Shown: positions 9,381 to 21,984 of the stretch, one piece after another
How positions within the stretch are numbered: the stretch's first letter is position 1
Layout: each line of letters begins with the position of its first letter
NCBI GenBank assembly: GCA_023105745.1
Contig: JALGQZ010000006.1
Span: 480,359-544,358, forward strand
Direction of reading: 5' to 3'
From: Austropuccinia psidii
Taxonomy: Eukaryota > Basidiomycota > Pucciniomycetes > Pucciniales > Sphaerophragmiaceae
Length of the DNA: 64,000 nucleotides
Position numbers and translations under genes: made by a program
Notes under the pieces: generated by a model
What the model saw: the letters and a program-made list of their open reading frames with translations, nothing else
Databases searched by the model: none
Told to the model about the DNA's origin: nothing

Positions 9381-12360
9381 CTTTTTTATTTTTTATTTCT
9401 TGTTTTTTTTTTTTTTTCATTTTTATTGAATCATACTATATATACCATAAGTAATTAAAATCTTACTTATTTTTCTTTGGGAGTTACAATGGTATGCCAA
9501 GATCTGTACCCTAGCTTTTGAAAAACACCCTTAGCTTTTCATCTTGATTTTATAAAGATAGCTCTCTTACTAGTCTCAGATTACGGAGATTTCTCAAAGA
9601 AAAATCACAATTATTCTCAAATTGCAAAGCTAAATTAGGTGTTATTCCTTCTGATAATATGTTTCAAGGTATTTATACTAAGGTTTTCTCATATCAGGTC
9701 GGGATATATCATAAAAAAATCAAGTTAACTGAATTATGCTACAGGAAAATTCATTCCATGAACTTAAAAAGGCTTTATTGAACAGTTTTTAGGAAACCAA
9801 GTTTCTTTCTTTATCTCCAAAAATGATCAATTGAAACTTAATTTTTGGAAATATAGGCCTTTAGTTAATCAATACCCTATATCAGTAAATATACAAACAA
9901 TTCATCTTTTCACTTCACCCTAATGAGATCATAGACTGATTGATAAAAATTTAGAAGTTCATATCTATGATACTATGAGCTAAGTGTTTAACATATAGCT
10001 TGAAACTGATTGTTAAAGGTCTTAATTTTGTTTGACTTAATTGAAAATCCTCAATACCACCTTTTATTTTGTCTTGATGGCCACCAGATATTAATCTTCA
10101 GTAATTTATACACCTATTGACTCAGATTTTTCTATTTCAAATTAAAATAACCTTTCAACTTCTCATTAATAATCAAGCCATAAGTTTTACCCATCTAAAT
10201 AATGGTCTATTTAAAATTTTTACTGGAAGAAAAATCTCCTATATTTTTAATAGTAAATTACTTCCTTTGAGCTTAATTTTGACTTTATGCTTTTATAATT
10301 AATATATAAGATTAATTTGGTTTTTTATTAGTTTACTGATGAAGATTGGTTTTGATTTTCATTCCAAAAGAAGAACTATCTTTACCTCAACTTCATCCTC
10401 CATGAAATATTTAATCATCTAGTATTCCAAGTGAACTTTCTGGTTTCTGAAAATTGGTATTTATACTCTTATCATTCTGGTTTCAATTTTTTCTTGAAAA
10501 TATTCTTCTTATTTATTGTTAGAAGGTGAGAACAAGTGAATTTTTTCTTGCAGTTTTTTTTTGTAAAATATTCCATTGAGATCTTTTCATATATTTTAAA
10601 TGCTTAAATAAAGCCAAAATATATTCAAGAATTCATTTAATTATTCAAAAAAATTAATATTTTATTTAAAAGTGAATGATTATGAATGTAATTTGATCAA
10701 TATACAGATTTAAGATAAGATTTGGATTTTACACCAAAATTTTCTTTTAGCTATACTTATTAGATGTATAAGTTAGAAATAGCTTGATATAAGCTGTTAA
10801 AAGGGAAAATATTTCAAATTTATATAGTTAATTTTTAATATTAATATCTGTTTTTGTGTGTTTCATTTTATTTTAAGTGAATAAGATTGTAAAAAAATAA
10901 GCATTAAATAGGAATTGGAATCAGTAAAATAAGCAAGTAAATCATTTAAGAGAACTTTATTGATAAATAGAATTATGATAAATACATACCCAAACTAAAG
11001 TTTGGTAGCTTATAGTGTTTGAAGTCATAGAGAAATAGAGGAGAAAAATCCAGTGAAGAAATTCTGATTGACTATGATTTCTGAGCCTTTGAGCTGTAGG
11101 AATTGATCATAGTTTTGAGAATGAATTTTCTATGATTTTATGAATTGATTGAGACAGTTTCTTGTGACTGAAAGAGATATTAAGGTCATCAAATAATTAT
11201 AGAATATAATAAAACTAGAAATCAGTTTTTTAACTAGCTTTCATTCATGTTTTAACGCTACTATTACTATTACAAGGATTGATGATATGTTTTTGAAGAT
11301 AACAAAATCATTAATTAAAGAGCTTTTTTGCACTAAAAAAATAAAAATAAAAATAAAGGAAATAAACAAAAAAATTAGTAAATATAACATGAAATGTTGA
11401 AGCACTACAAGAATTAATTAAAAATTAAAGATATAATTCTAATAATTCAAATTATCAGTTTTATTCATTGTTTCTTTTTTTATTATTCTGAATCACAAGA
11501 CAAGATCTTCAAAAAAAACAGAAAATTTGAGATTTGATTAACTTACCAATTGAGCTCATTATATCAAGAGTATTATTAACATTATAAGATAAAGAAGTAT
11601 TGATTGAAAACTATTCATCCTCTATTGAAAATCCATAATTGGTATCTATGAAAAGTCTTTTAATTGATAAGATGAGTAAATCTTGCTTGAAAATGGATGA
11701 TTAAATAATGATCTAAAGTGAGGTATTTCATTCAATTTTGAATCTGAAAAGCACAAAATCTGAATTAATACCAGCCCTCATCCTTAGCCCTAATCCATCA
11801 CCCCCAATAGATAAGCAGTGGGGAAAGGTAAATGAAGAAGTTACAAGCAGTCTTTTAAGCTAAAGCTAGAAAGCTGCAGAATAGAAGAGGAACACATAAT
11901 TTTGACTAGGTAAAAGAATTTATTTATAGAAGAATATGGGAAGCTTCAGTGTCACATATGCCTAGATCTCAACACCCCTCCAAAAAAATTTGAATTTTAC
12001 CTTCTTGATACCTACAAACAATAGGGCTGAAAGAAATTCAGGTACAGATAGTTATTTGGCGAGTTAATTAGCCTTCATTTCTTGTGTCTTAACCAAAATA
12101 ACCTTGATCCTATATTGTTTCATTGTGTAATTTAAAAAAGGAAATGTACAATAGTAGTATTTTATTTTCTTTAAAAACATATTTTCATTTATACTTGGAA
12201 ATTTCCACAATATATTTACTTTTAAAAATTTCCTATGAGATGTGATTTCTGTTTTACATCTTGAGCAAGATTTTTCATTGAATTCAAAATTGAAATGTAT
12301 CCTTCCGTGAAGTTTAATAGAGTCACAACCCCTTTATAATATTATTACAATAATATTGAA
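9381..12360. other. AT-rich intergenic sequence without recognisable genes
   Basis: No gene could be supported. Between about 9500 and 10300 the base composition is slightly less extreme and short plus-strand coding-like pieces occur, interrupted by many stops. They may be the remains of a retroelement, but no motif is left that would prove it. The rest consists of A/T homopolymers and short AT-rich words. Confidence 0.4.
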
Positions 12361-13305
12361 GCTTTTCCCAGTTGGAGATTGCTCAATATCCCACCCCAGC
12401 TTTCATTTATCCAGAGGAGTTAGTCCTGAGTGTCATCCTGTGGTGCCTGATTTTATCAAGGTAACTAACAAGGTTTTATAGAAGTATTCAATGGAGCTCC
12501 ATTGGGGAAGGTATTTAACAGAAGAAGAAAGTTCAGGTAAGCTAGTAAGCCAATGGATTACCAGTAGATGGTTGGATTTTGAATAATTCTGTTCTTTCCC
12601 ATGAGATTGGTGCATAGTGTTAGTAACAGTTAGTCATGGTAGTATTTCTGTAGGGTATTTTGTACAGTATTCTACCTTTGATTTGTTGCTGTGAAATGGT
12701 TACTTAACCCTTTCCAATTTCAAACTCCAATCCAGAAATATAATTTGGCTCATTGCTTTATTAAAGTTTGAATTGGGAGAAGATCTGTGATTTTAAGTCT
12801 GTCACAGATTGAGGAGAGTTTGGTGAGATTACCCCATTACCCAAATAGATCCATATAAACATAACTATATTTCATGAGCTTAAGAAATAGAAGAATTGAT
12901 CCACCTCTGTTTCCACAAGAGCTACATTTGTTAGTATATTTGAGAAGAATACCTAACAGCATCTACCTTACTGGAAAATACAATACAGTGCATTTTTTAG
13001 CCAGAAGAATTTTTCTTTCAGGTCATAGAGGAATTAAACAGGTTTCCCAACCAGTATGGTTTGTTTGATGTAGTGGTAGAGGTAGAAACCATTGAAATCA
13101 AAAGACCTGACAATCTATTTCTTTAACTAAGAAATTTCCGGCATCAAATTCAGAAGCATTAGGGATTCTGGTGGTGTATATGTCTCAGTAAATTCTATGC
13201 CTGGGTGATGTAATTCACTCCATGAAAGTAACCAAGAAATTGAGGTTGGGATTTGCATAAAAAAATCCAGCTATTACAAATGGCTTTCATACCCTTCATT
13301 TTATC
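12361..13305. pseudogene. Left half of an unrecognised old repeat split by the LTR element
   Basis: This stretch is less AT-rich than the sequence to its left and resembles the composition of 24016-25600 on the other side of the LTR retrotransposon. Short minus-strand open pieces occur (for example 12433-12615, 60 codons) broken by stops. I recognise no domain. The most economical reading is that one older element or gene was interrupted by the insertion at 13306-13310; the family is unknown. Confidence 0.35.
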
Positions 13306-13310
13306 AAAAG

Positions 13311-15335
13311 TGTAAGGTTTGACTATGAAACAATAAGTAAAAATTACTAATTTATTACTTATTGTACTCTGAATGTCCTTATAATTGAAATAAATAAGAT
13401 TAAAATAATAATAATAATAAAGAAAATATTATTATTATGGCGTAAAAATATTATATTATTAAATAAATATAATAATATAATTAATATTATATGAAATTAT
13501 AATATTATAAATAATATATTAATATAAAATAATTAATATATTATAAAGCTCTTTATTATTGTTACCAACAAATAATAAATGCGTAAAAATTGTTTTTTAT
13601 AAATAAAAAACAATTAATAACAATAATATTACTAATATTAAAGTTATATATTAATATAAATACTATTTATATTAATTAAGAATTATTAAGAGTAATAATA
13701 AGAGAGAAATTATTATAATAAGATGAAATAACCTACTTTTAACACTTAAAATAATAATTTTGAGATATTTTACGCCAAAAGAATATAATACAACTTTTTC
13801 AAATTGTATTTACAATAAAAAATAAAGAAAATTACTAAATTTCTTGATTTTACGTGGAAATGAGTTTATAGAGAGATTTATGACAAAAACGATTAAAGAA
13901 TTGATTTAATCACGTAAAAATAGTGATTAATATTAAGATGGTCTTTAGTCTTTAATAATATAAGAGTTTTATATATAAAGAATAAAGAAATTACCTTTTA
14001 TTTAATTGATTTAATGTTTTTGATGCGTCTGAGGGGTAAATAGAGTAAAAAGAGCTCTATTTATAGTAAATACCTCCCTCCTAGAGTCCAACAGGCTTCT
14101 AGTAGACGTGTACTGATCATATCCACTGGAATTGATCAATATTTTAAGGTTTGAGGGTGATTACATCATGATCAAACCATATTACATCATTATTACACCA
14201 TTATTTAGAGTTATCACTATAACTCTAAGTTTGATGACATCAGAGGCTTGGCAGAACCCCAAATTTCGTGGATTTTATTAGTTTTAATCATAAACTAATA
14301 GTATTCACCAATTTTATCACTCTTAAGACTGTTAAACTTAAATTAAGGTTACAGTATGTGATCATAACTGCTCAAATTAAGCTCAAACTTTGATCCTCAA
14401 TAACTTTTAAGATTTACACGCTAAAGCAATTCAGAGAGTGAATTCTGATAGCCTGGCATAACCTTATTATGCTGCCAAGAGCTCTTCATTACATCATCAA
14501 AACTCTAATTTTGATGATTTTTCTTGTAACTCATCTTTTCTGTCGAAATTCAATATTTTAAACTTCAAACCTTGATTTCAGGGGGTTATACCCTGAATTT
14601 AATAATACAAATTACATCATTCTTCACGAATGAGCTAGTAGAATCCAACTGTATACTTTTTTTTAAGTTTGGAACACTTTCACAACAAAGTGGTCAACAG
14701 CTCTGTTGATTTTTATCAATAATTCATCATAGGTTTTAACCTTGTTTATAATTTGTAAAATAAAGTTCATATCTGTGTTCTTACAGTAATTACGTGGTAA
14801 CTTTATTTTTGGTTCATCATTCTATCATGTATAGTTTAGAAGATATTAGCTATGATCCTTGAATATATGCGTTGACCAAAAAAGTGCATATATTCAGGAT
14901 AATTCCTTAAGTATTAACATTGGAAATTAGCTTATTAATTGTTTTATGTGTGGATTTTAATGGGGAATCCACTGGTACAATTTATTTTACATGTTGTTTC
15001 ATTAGTTCTTGAGATAAATAAGGTTTTATGATTTTTATAAGGTGTTATACCTTATAATTCCTTAAATATTGACTTTACAGATATGCCATAAAAATGGTAT
15101 ATGTGTATTTTTCCATGGGGAATCCAATGGTATAATTCATTTTACATGTTGATTCATTGGGTTTTAAGTTAAACAAATTTTTGTACCAATTTATGGTATT
15201 TTTTTGTATATTTAAGTAATTATTCTTAATGTATAATTATTCTAAGTAATTTTAATATAATTATATTAAAGGTATAATTGTTCTGAGTCTTTTTGTGACC
15301 TTATTGGGTATGTGGTCATATCTCAAAGGCTCACA
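13311..15335 (-). repeat. 3' LTR of the chromovirus
   Basis: In element orientation it begins TGTGAGCCTTTGAGATATGA and ends CATAGTCAAACCTTACA. The first 400 bases on the plus strand are an almost pure AT tract full of ATTAAT/TATTAATA words. Around 14860-15200 are small hairpins: GAATATATGC paired with GCATATATTC, AAGGT paired with ACCTT, and ATATGCCAT paired with ATGGTATAT. There is also a partly repeated block beginning ATGGGGAATCCA, near 14960 and 15117. At 2.03 kb the LTR is long for a fungal gypsy element. Confidence 0.95.
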
Positions 15336-15347
15336 TTCCCTACCACC
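15336..15347 (-). other. Polypurine tract
   Basis: On the minus strand GGTGGTAGGGAA abuts the first TG of the 3' LTR. In LTR retrotransposons this site primes plus-strand DNA synthesis. Position and purine content support the call, though two T interruptions make it imperfect. Confidence 0.7.
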
Positions 15348-15453
15348 AAAAAATATTGTACCACAATCTGATATGTGTGATTAGGGTATCATCCACTGTC
15401 CTACCTCTTCATTAGACTTTGTTAGTCTTGAAGCTCAATAATGCTTAACTTTT

Positions 15454-16599
15454 CTATTTTTCAGGCTTTCTTTCATGTCTGAACCTTCTTAGTAGTTTAT
15501 CAGAATTTGTTATATCTTTCTCAAGTAGCCATTCATCTTCTTGAGTTGAATTTCTATACCTTACAAGGTATTCCCTTTCTTTTTTGTTTCTTGTCCTTCT
15601 TTCTTTAAGGACTTTTACTATTTTCTTTTCTTCTCCTTCTTCCAAGGGTGGAATTTCAAGTGGGGGTTTATTTCTTAGTGGAAATAACTCCTTGTCACTT
15701 GAACTGTAAGGCTTTATTAGACTCACAGGGAAAGCTGGGTGCTTGTCCATTAGTTCACCTGTGAGTTCTAATTGCACAGCATTGGGTCCATGGAGTGCTT
15801 TTATCATAAATGGTCCTGCAAAGGAATCTTTCAATTTCTTTGGGCCTTTTATGTTATTGAAATTAAGGGTTGATACTAAAACCAGGTCTCCTATTTTGAA
15901 ATCAGGTGGCTTATGACTTTTATCCCATCTTTCTTTTGCATATTTAAAAGAATCTTGCATGCATCTGTTTGCATGGTGTCTTGCTTTGTCAAGCATTATC
16001 TTGAAACTGCTTGCTGTTGGATGTATATCCACTAAGTCCTTTTTGAGGGTATCATAAGGAAGTCTTGGATTCCAACCTTTCTCTAGCATTGCTGGTGTTT
16101 TGCCAGTAGAAGAATGGATTGATGTCTTATATGCCAGTTCAAGTGCTGGTATTAGTGTACACCAATCATGGGTAAAACCATCAGAATCTTTGAATTCTAG
16201 CCCATAAGCACAGAATCTTCTGATCATATCCTCTAGGGTCTGTATCATTCTTTCTGCTAGACCATCAGTTTGAGGATGATAAGCTGTTGAGAATGATAAC
16301 TTTGTCCCAAAAAAGTTATGGAGATTTGTCCATAATGCTGAAGTGAACTTTGGGTCTCTGTCACTTATAATATTTTGGAATAAGCCTGTGTGGCTAATGA
16401 CTTTATTCCATATCATTATGGCGGTATCCATAGCTGTGTCATCTTTATGACATGGTAAGAACATGGGAGTTTTACTGTACCTGTCAACTAACACTAGGCA
16501 TGCATTATAACTCCTGTCTCCTCCTGGAGGTAAGGCTGTTACCCAATCCATATGAACTATTTCCCATGGGGATTTTGGTTCTTGGATTTGGATCATCAT
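15454..16599 (-). pseudogene. Integrase core and chromodomain (second half of pol)
   Basis: A 381-codon open frame beginning just after an in-frame TGA. The catalytic triad is complete: Asp18 (HMDWVTALPPGG), Asp80 (IISDRDPKFTSA) and Glu116 (HPQTDGLAERMIQ), with the D-35-E spacing of retroviral-type integrases. A GPF/GPY-like module follows (around LKDSFAGPFMIKALHGPNAV). Near residues 325-375 comes a chromodomain (KIVKVLKERR, EYLVRYRNSTQEDEWLLEKD), which in chromoviruses directs integration to modified chromatin. The zinc-binding HHCC part lies upstream: its first His residues are at the end of the frame 16721-21250, and its CQTCDRC is in this frame before the TGA. It is a broken part of one polyprotein, not an independent gene. 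Confidence 0.9.
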
Positions 16600-16720
16600 T
16601 CAAAATTTCTTTCCTGTGGCTCTGTTGGCTTTTTGACATCTGTCACAGGTTTGGCAGTACTCTGCAACATCTTTCTTCCAATTTGGCCACCAAGAGCAGG
16701 TTTTCACCCTCTCTAGTGTC

Positions 16721-19700
16721 CTATCCTGAGAGATGTCCAGATGCAACACTATCATGACACTCGTGTAAAATAGTGTTTATTAGTGTTCTATCTGTTAAGG
16801 CCATAACACATGTGTGTTTTGTTCTATGGTAAAGGATTCCATCAAGGAGGTGAAATCTTCCTTCATCATATGCCTTTTTCCATATTTCATCTAGTTTTGA
16901 TGAAAGTGATGGATCTTTGCAGTCTTTCATTAGAAGTTGGCTTAAGATATGGCAATTTTTATCTGTCTTATAGCTTTCTTTAACTTGGTTAAAGAATTCT
17001 GTGCCAATGTCTGTAACACATATTCCTTCTATATGGTGCTCTTCTTGTGGTACCCATGCTGGATTGTCAGGGGTATTTGCTAGAGCCCATCTGCTAAGAC
17101 CATCTGCATTTTTATGAATATTTCCAGATTTATGAACAATAGTCATATTTCCTCTATATTCTTGGATAGCAATTTGCCATCTCAGCATATGTCTATTTGG
17201 AGTCTTCATATTTAATAGTGATTTCACAGCATTACAGTCTGTGATTACATCAAATACTGTGCCATCCAAATAATAATGCAGTTTTTCTAAAGCCCATACT
17301 AGGCATAAGCATTCCATTTGGCTTGCTCCATACCTTGCTTCTGTTGGCTTTATCTTCCTTGAAATGAAAAAAATTGGTCCTTCCACTGGTTTATCATTGA
17401 TAATTTGTGTTTGGTGAAGTGCAGCACCTAGTCCTTCTCCACAAGCATCAATGTACAGTTTGAAGGGTAGTTTCCAATCTGGCATCAGAAGAAATGGGGC
17501 ATTTGTTAAGGAATTTTTCAATTCTTCATATGCCTTGACTCTTTCTTCTGTCCTCTCATAGACTGTTTGTTGGTCACATAGCTTATACAAGGATTTAGCA
17601 ATCTTTGAAAAGTCCTTTATATGCTGTCTATAGTAACCAGCAAATCCTAGAAATGATTGCATTTCTTTTTTGGTTTGAGGCATTGGTATAAGTAGTACTG
17701 CTGCTACTTTATTTTTGTCTATGCCTAGACTAAGGCCAGATACTACATGTCCTAGTGCCTTTAATTCACTGTATGCAAAATGACATTTTTTCAAGGAAAT
17801 TTTCATATTTACTTGGACTATTTTCTGTAGTACCCTTTCTAGTCTTGTAAGGTGATTTTCCCAAGTTTCTGAGCAAACTATGATATCATCCATATAGATA
17901 GTCAACCATCCTTCTGATAATTCTTCAGGGAATATGGTATTCATCATTCTTTGATAATGGGAAGGTGCATTTTTTATTCCAAATGGCATTCTTAAGTATT
18001 CAAAAATTCCACAATGGACTATTATTCTTAGTAGTTTCTTGGCATTGTCTGTTAAGACATTTTGATGAAAACCCTTCAGAGCATCCATAGCTGTGATGAA
18101 CTTAGCTTGTGACAATTGGGTTAATGTCTCATGGATTCTGGGTATTGGATATCTGTCTGGAATGGTATAGGTATTCAGGGCTCTGAAGTCTTCTACCATC
18201 CTTGATTTTCCATTATGCCAAGTTATAATGACAGGTGTAGTAACTTCTACTTGTTCATTATGTCCAACCTTTCTTAATACTCCAAGGTCCATTAATTCTT
18301 TAATGTGCACCTCTAAGGCTTCTCTAGCTCTTGGACTGGCTGGATAAGCAGGTCTTCTTAATAAAGGTGGGTAAGGTTTTTCTACATTAAGAATTATATC
18401 CACTTCATGTCCAATTATGGCACCTAGTGGCTCTTTGTCAGTTGCAAAGGCATTTTTATACTTAAATAAGAGGTCAATCAATTTTTCTTTCATTTTTTCT
18501 GTTAATTCTTGATTGAATTCTGCCTCTTTGAGTTGTTCAGATATAAAAAGTTCCTTTTCTGGAATTTTTTCTTCATTCTTAATAACTGTGATTTGTTTTT
18601 TGTTATTTAAGAATCCAAACTTTTGTCTTTTGTTATCTCCTATGGTAAAATATCTATCCTTTTGGTTGGAGATATCTATACCATAGATTGATAAGTAGTC
18701 ATTCCCAAGTATGAAATGATTACTAGTACAGTTGTCCATTACTACAAACTCTACTTTAATTCTGACACATTGTGAGGGATGAGGAAAAATTAGTGTTAAA
18801 TCAATTATTCCAAGGGGCTTCATGCTCTCACTTGCACTACTAAATTTGACACCTTGTATTGGCATAAGTTTTTCTTGCCAGTCTGGGACAATGGTTTTTA
18901 AATAACTTTTTCCAACACAAGTGCAATATGCTCCTGTATCCAAGTTAATCTTTCCTTCTTGGTTATCAACCATAACAATACTAATACTTGATTTTCCAGC
19001 TGTATATCCCATTCCTCTTGCAGGTTTGGTTCTATACATTTTGGCATCTTGTATGTTTGTCAGATTTGTGTCAGATGTTCCAACTTGTGGCAAGTTTGAA
19101 TTAACATCCAGTACTTCATAAATTATATCAATATTATTAATTTGTGCATTAATTATATTGATTTCATCACTTTCAGAGCTTTCTGACTCTTCTGTCTCTT
19201 TTTCAGAGTCAGATTCCTCTTCTTTGTCATTGTGGTTTTCTGTTTCCACAATTTCATTAATCTTTGCTTTTTTAAGGCAATTATTGGCTAAGTGTCCAAT
19301 ACCTCCACATTTATGGCATTTTCTTTGCTCATTATTGTTGGATGTATTGGGCTTAAAGGATTCTTTTGACTTATCTTTTTTGATAAATGGTTTATTTGGG
19401 CTTTTAATGTCCAATTTTTTCCAAGTCCTGCCAATTTTTGTTCTTGTCACTATATCTTCTAGTGCATTTATATACTCTTCTGTGGAGCATGGTTCTATAC
19501 ACCTGCTTCTTAGGGCATGTTCTAGTTCCCCTCCACATTTTTTAAGTATTTTCATATGCACCATCTTCTGTGACATTTCTGGGTACAGTGCATTAAGCCT
19601 TTCAACTTGTTTTAAGAACCAAGTTAAAGGTTTATCTTTCTCTGGGTCAAAGAAAGAGTTTTCAAATGCATTTTCTATCTTATACCTCCAGGCATCATTT

Positions 19701-21250
19701 GCCCACTTGGTGATTATTTCTTGTTTCCACCAAGACCAGGTATTTTTACCATTTGTTTGTCTTATGCCATAATACCATCTTTTTGCAGATTTCTCAAACA
19801 ATGAATGTAATCTTGCAGTGATTAATTCATCTGGTATGGCATAGTCTTCTTGTAACATGTCAATTGTTTTAATAAATGACATGTGGTCATATTCACCTTC
19901 TCCTGTGAATGTTGGCCATTCCTTCAATTGAGGTGCTTCTTTCATTAAGACTTGGTTATTGTCTTGGTGACTCAAGTCTGTTATGAAAGGATTTGACAAT
20001 TCCTCTTTTGTTTTAACAGGGCTTCTTATATGAGAAAATGGTGTTGATAACTTTGGCATATTTAAATTAGCCTCATTAATTTTATCCATTTTTTCTGTAA
20101 TAAGCCTTATTTCACTTTGAATATCATCTTTCAGATGCATTCTTGCTTCATCACTTTTTTCCACATGGTCCAAAAGTAATTTTTGGTGTGATGAAGTCTT
20201 TTCTTCAAATTTTTCTACAGAAATACTTAATTTATTTAATTTTTCTGTAAGATTGTCAATACTCACATCATAATTGATTGTCAAAGTCTTGTATTTGATA
20301 TCTTTTATGTATTTATACAATTCTTGTTGTCCTTGTATTAATTTTTGAGTATTGTCAATTAAATTCTTTGGTTTATTATTTTCAACAATAAACTTAATGT
20401 TGTCAATTTCTTTCTTGTTTTGCACAACAATTTTTGTTAAAGAAGATAAATTGTTATTTATTTCTTGTAGTGATAATAAACTATCTTTAATTTCTTTTAG
20501 AGGTAATATACTATTTTTAATTTCTGTTAAAGTATTTACAACATCTTTGGACAAGGTTATTTCTTTGGGAAATGAGGTTGTCTCATTCTTTGCTCTTCCT
20601 TGTCCTTGAATTCCATCAAGGTTCTGGCCATGTTGAAAACATTGTCCATGGCATCCTTTTGGATTCTTGGGATTCTGTAGCTTTGGGAATATGGTTTCCT
20701 CCAATGCTTTTTCTTGTTCTTCTTCCCTTCTTGGGGAAGTGGGTTGGCTTGAGGCTTGCTGGTAGAGGCTACTGGGGCTTCTTCCTTGGTTGCCTCCCTC
20801 TTTTTGGCATGATAATCCTTGATTTTTTTGATTTGAGGTTTGGATGACAGTGGATTCCATCCATTGGAGTATTTCACTATCTCCTCCTCTTTGAGGAACT
20901 TTTTCAGGATGTGCCAGGAGTTCATCACTCCTTGGTGTATTTGAGGCAGCATTTCCCAGTCTTTGTCCTTGTATACTGTGTAATACTGCTTGTACTGGCT
21001 CATGTAGATGTCTATTTGAGCCCTCTGAATGTGATTTGTACCTATTTGAGTTACTCATACTTAGTTCCAATTCAGGCTCAGATATCATGGGTATTTCTGG
21101 GACTTGCCTTTGGGATAAGGCACTTCCTTGTGTGGATTCTGTTCCACTGGGGATATTGCCCTTTCTTTTCCCTTTTGAGGGATCAATTCTACCTCTGAGT
21201 CCAGCTCCATCTGATTGGATGGAGTATTGGGAACCTCTTCTGGTAGTCAT
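16721..21250 (-). CDS. Gag-pol polyprotein: gag, protease, RT, RNase H, integrase N-terminus
   Basis: A single 1509-codon frame. Residues 1-230 are low-complexity Ser/Gln/Gly-rich; about 230-400 are coiled-coil-like (repeated [20 protein letters not shown] heptads). The capsid-like domain lies around 445-600 ([36 protein letters not shown]). A CX2CX4HX4C zinc knuckle ([14 protein letters not shown]) is near 643-657, followed by an acidic Glu/Ser run (about 665-700). The aspartic protease site LDTGAYC is near 767. RT motifs include [11 protein letters not shown] and the catalytic YMDD near 1116; RNase H has [14 protein letters not shown] near 1263. The frame ends after the first His pair of the integrase zinc finger (HDSVASGH). 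Gag and pol are fused without a programmed shift. The end at 16721 is caused by a one-base frame change, after which integrase coding continues in another frame. Annotated as coding because most domains are intact; the full polyprotein is not. Confidence 0.93.
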   Translation of the reverse strand: MTTRRGSQYSIQSDGAGLRGRIDPSKGKRKGNIPSGTESTQGSALSQRQVPEIPMISEPELELSMSNSNRYKSHSEGSNRHLHEPVQAVLHSIQGQRLGNAASNTPRSDELLAHPEKVPQRGGDSEILQWMESTVIQTSNQKNQGLSCQKEGGNQGRSPSSLYQQASSQPTSPRREEEQEKALEETIFPKLQNPKNPKGCHGQCFQHGQNLDGIQGQGRAKNETTSFPKEITLSKDVVNTLTEIKNSILPLKEIKDSLLSLQEINNNLSSLTKIVVQNKKEIDNIKFIVENNKPKNLIDNTQKLIQGQQELYKYIKDIKYKTLTINYDVSIDNLTEKLNKLSISVEKFEEKTSSHQKLLLDHVEKSDEARMHLKDDIQSEIRLITEKMDKINEANLNMPKLSTPFSHIRSPVKTKEELSNPFITDLSHQDNNQVLMKEAPQLKEWPTFTGEGEYDHMSFIKTIDMLQEDYAIPDELITARLHSLFEKSAKRWYYGIRQTNGKNTWSWWKQEIITKWANDAWRYKIENAFENSFFDPEKDKPLTWFLKQVERLNALYPEMSQKMVHMKILKKCGGELEHALRSRCIEPCSTEEYINALEDIVTRTKIGRTWKKLDIKSPNKPFIKKDKSKESFKPNTSNNNEQRKCHKCGGIGHLANNCLKKAKINEIVETENHNDKEEESDSEKETEESESSESDEINIINAQINNIDIIYEVLDVNSNLPQVGTSDTNLTNIQDAKMYRTKPARGMGYTAGKSSISIVMVDNQEGKINLDTGAYCTCVGKSYLKTIVPDWQEKLMPIQGVKFSSASESMKPLGIIDLTLIFPHPSQCVRIKVEFVVMDNCTSNHFILGNDYLSIYGIDISNQKDRYFTIGDNKRQKFGFLNNKKQITVIKNEEKIPEKELFISEQLKEAEFNQELTEKMKEKLIDLLFKYKNAFATDKEPLGAIIGHEVDIILNVEKPYPPLLRRPAYPASPRAREALEVHIKELMDLGVLRKVGHNEQVEVTTPVIITWHNGKSRMVEDFRALNTYTIPDRYPIPRIHETLTQLSQAKFITAMDALKGFHQNVLTDNAKKLLRIIVHCGIFEYLRMPFGIKNAPSHYQRMMNTIFPEELSEGWLTIYMDDIIVCSETWENHLTRLERVLQKIVQVNMKISLKKCHFAYSELKALGHVVSGLSLGIDKNKVAAVLLIPMPQTKKEMQSFLGFAGYYRQHIKDFSKIAKSLYKLCDQQTVYERTEERVKAYEELKNSLTNAPFLLMPDWKLPFKLYIDACGEGLGAALHQTQIINDKPVEGPIFFISRKIKPTEARYGASQMECLCLVWALEKLHYYLDGTVFDVITDCNAVKSLLNMKTPNRHMLRWQIAIQEYRGNMTIVHKSGNIHKNADGLSRWALANTPDNPAWVPQEEHHIEGICVTDIGTEFFNQVKESYKTDKNCHILSQLLMKDCKDPSLSSKLDEIWKKAYDEGRFHLLDGILYHRTKHTCVMALTDRTLINTILHECHDSVASGHLSG

Positions 21251-21281
21251 AATTTAAAGAATAAGAAAAAATAAAAGTATT

Positions 21282-21539
21282 TTAGAATAAAATTCTTTTA
21301 TGGCAATTTAAAAAGAGGTGCTCACCTTCAGAGTCTTGAATGGTGGGCCCTGGAAAGTCTAATTTCTTAGCTTTCTTTCTTTTGGTGATAACTGGTGTTG
21401 GAGAACTTTGACAAGTTTCTTCCACCAATCTCTCAACAGTAGCTTGGTTGTCTTCTGTTGGGTTATCTTCAAACACTAAAAAAGACAAATAAATATAAGT
21501 CTTTTTATAAGAAGTGTTATTTTTGGCAAGATATGGCAA
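21282..21539 (-). CDS. Small upstream open frame in the chromovirus leader
   Basis: An 85-codon frame between the primer-binding site and gag. Its middle (VERLVEETCQSSPTPVITKR, then KKAKKLDFPGPTIQDSEG) looks like coding sequence, being polar with a basic patch, while its ends do not. A GTGAGC follows the Glu of DSEG and an AG lies inside the gag start region, so it might be a leader exon spliced to gag. It could also be a chance frame. No family recognised. Confidence 0.3.
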   Translation of the reverse strand: MPYLAKNNTSYKKTYIYLSFLVFEDNPTEDNQATVERLVEETCQSSPTPVITKRKKAKKLDFPGPTIQDSEGEHLFLNCHKRILF

Positions 21540-21965
21540 TTTTCCACGTAGAAATTGCTTTTTTATCTTTGAAAAATTGAAATAAATAAAGAAATGAATA
21601 AAAATGAATAAAAATAACTTTTTTATTGGTTTTTGAAATTTTTTAATATTTTTTATATATTTTTTATTTTTATTTTTAAAGAATAAAATACAAATGAATA
21701 TGATTCTTATAAAATTAAATTATAATAAAAATTATTTTTAATTTATAAAATATCTCTTTTAATCACTAGAGTCACTCAAAGAAAGTTCTTGCAAGTCTAA
21801 GGATGTGAAAAACCACGTGTAAGACAGTACAATTGCTTTCCAAATGCCTCAATAGCTTTTAAAATCAATAAAATATAAAATTATTATATAATTTTATGAT
21901 TCTAAATATAATTTATTATTGGATAAACCCAAATAGAATCTTTTCAAAGGTCTTTTAAGTAAATA

Positions 21966-21982
21966 TCACGGCAAGGCCCCCA
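21966..21982 (-). other. Candidate primer binding site
   Basis: Two bases inside the 5' LTR the minus strand reads TGGGGGCCTTGCCGTGA. A TGG start complementary to a tRNA CCA end, next to the LTR, fits a tRNA-type primer binding site. I cannot assign the tRNA from memory. Confidence 0.5.
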
Positions 21983-21984
21983 AA

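Noticed and set aside
13370..13700. AT-rich block with many short inverted repeats, considered as a replication origin or mitochondrial insertion.
   Set aside because: It is part of the LTR and is repeated at 22044-22375 in the second LTR.
19158..19772. 204-codon plus-strand frame.
   Set aside because: It is the antisense shadow of the gag region of the chromovirus, which has a zinc knuckle and acidic run on the minus strand.
20557..21003. 148-codon minus-strand frame in the gag region.
   Set aside because: It overlaps the 1509-codon gag-pol frame, which carries the recognisable domains; low-complexity Lys/Gln composition makes both frames open by chance.
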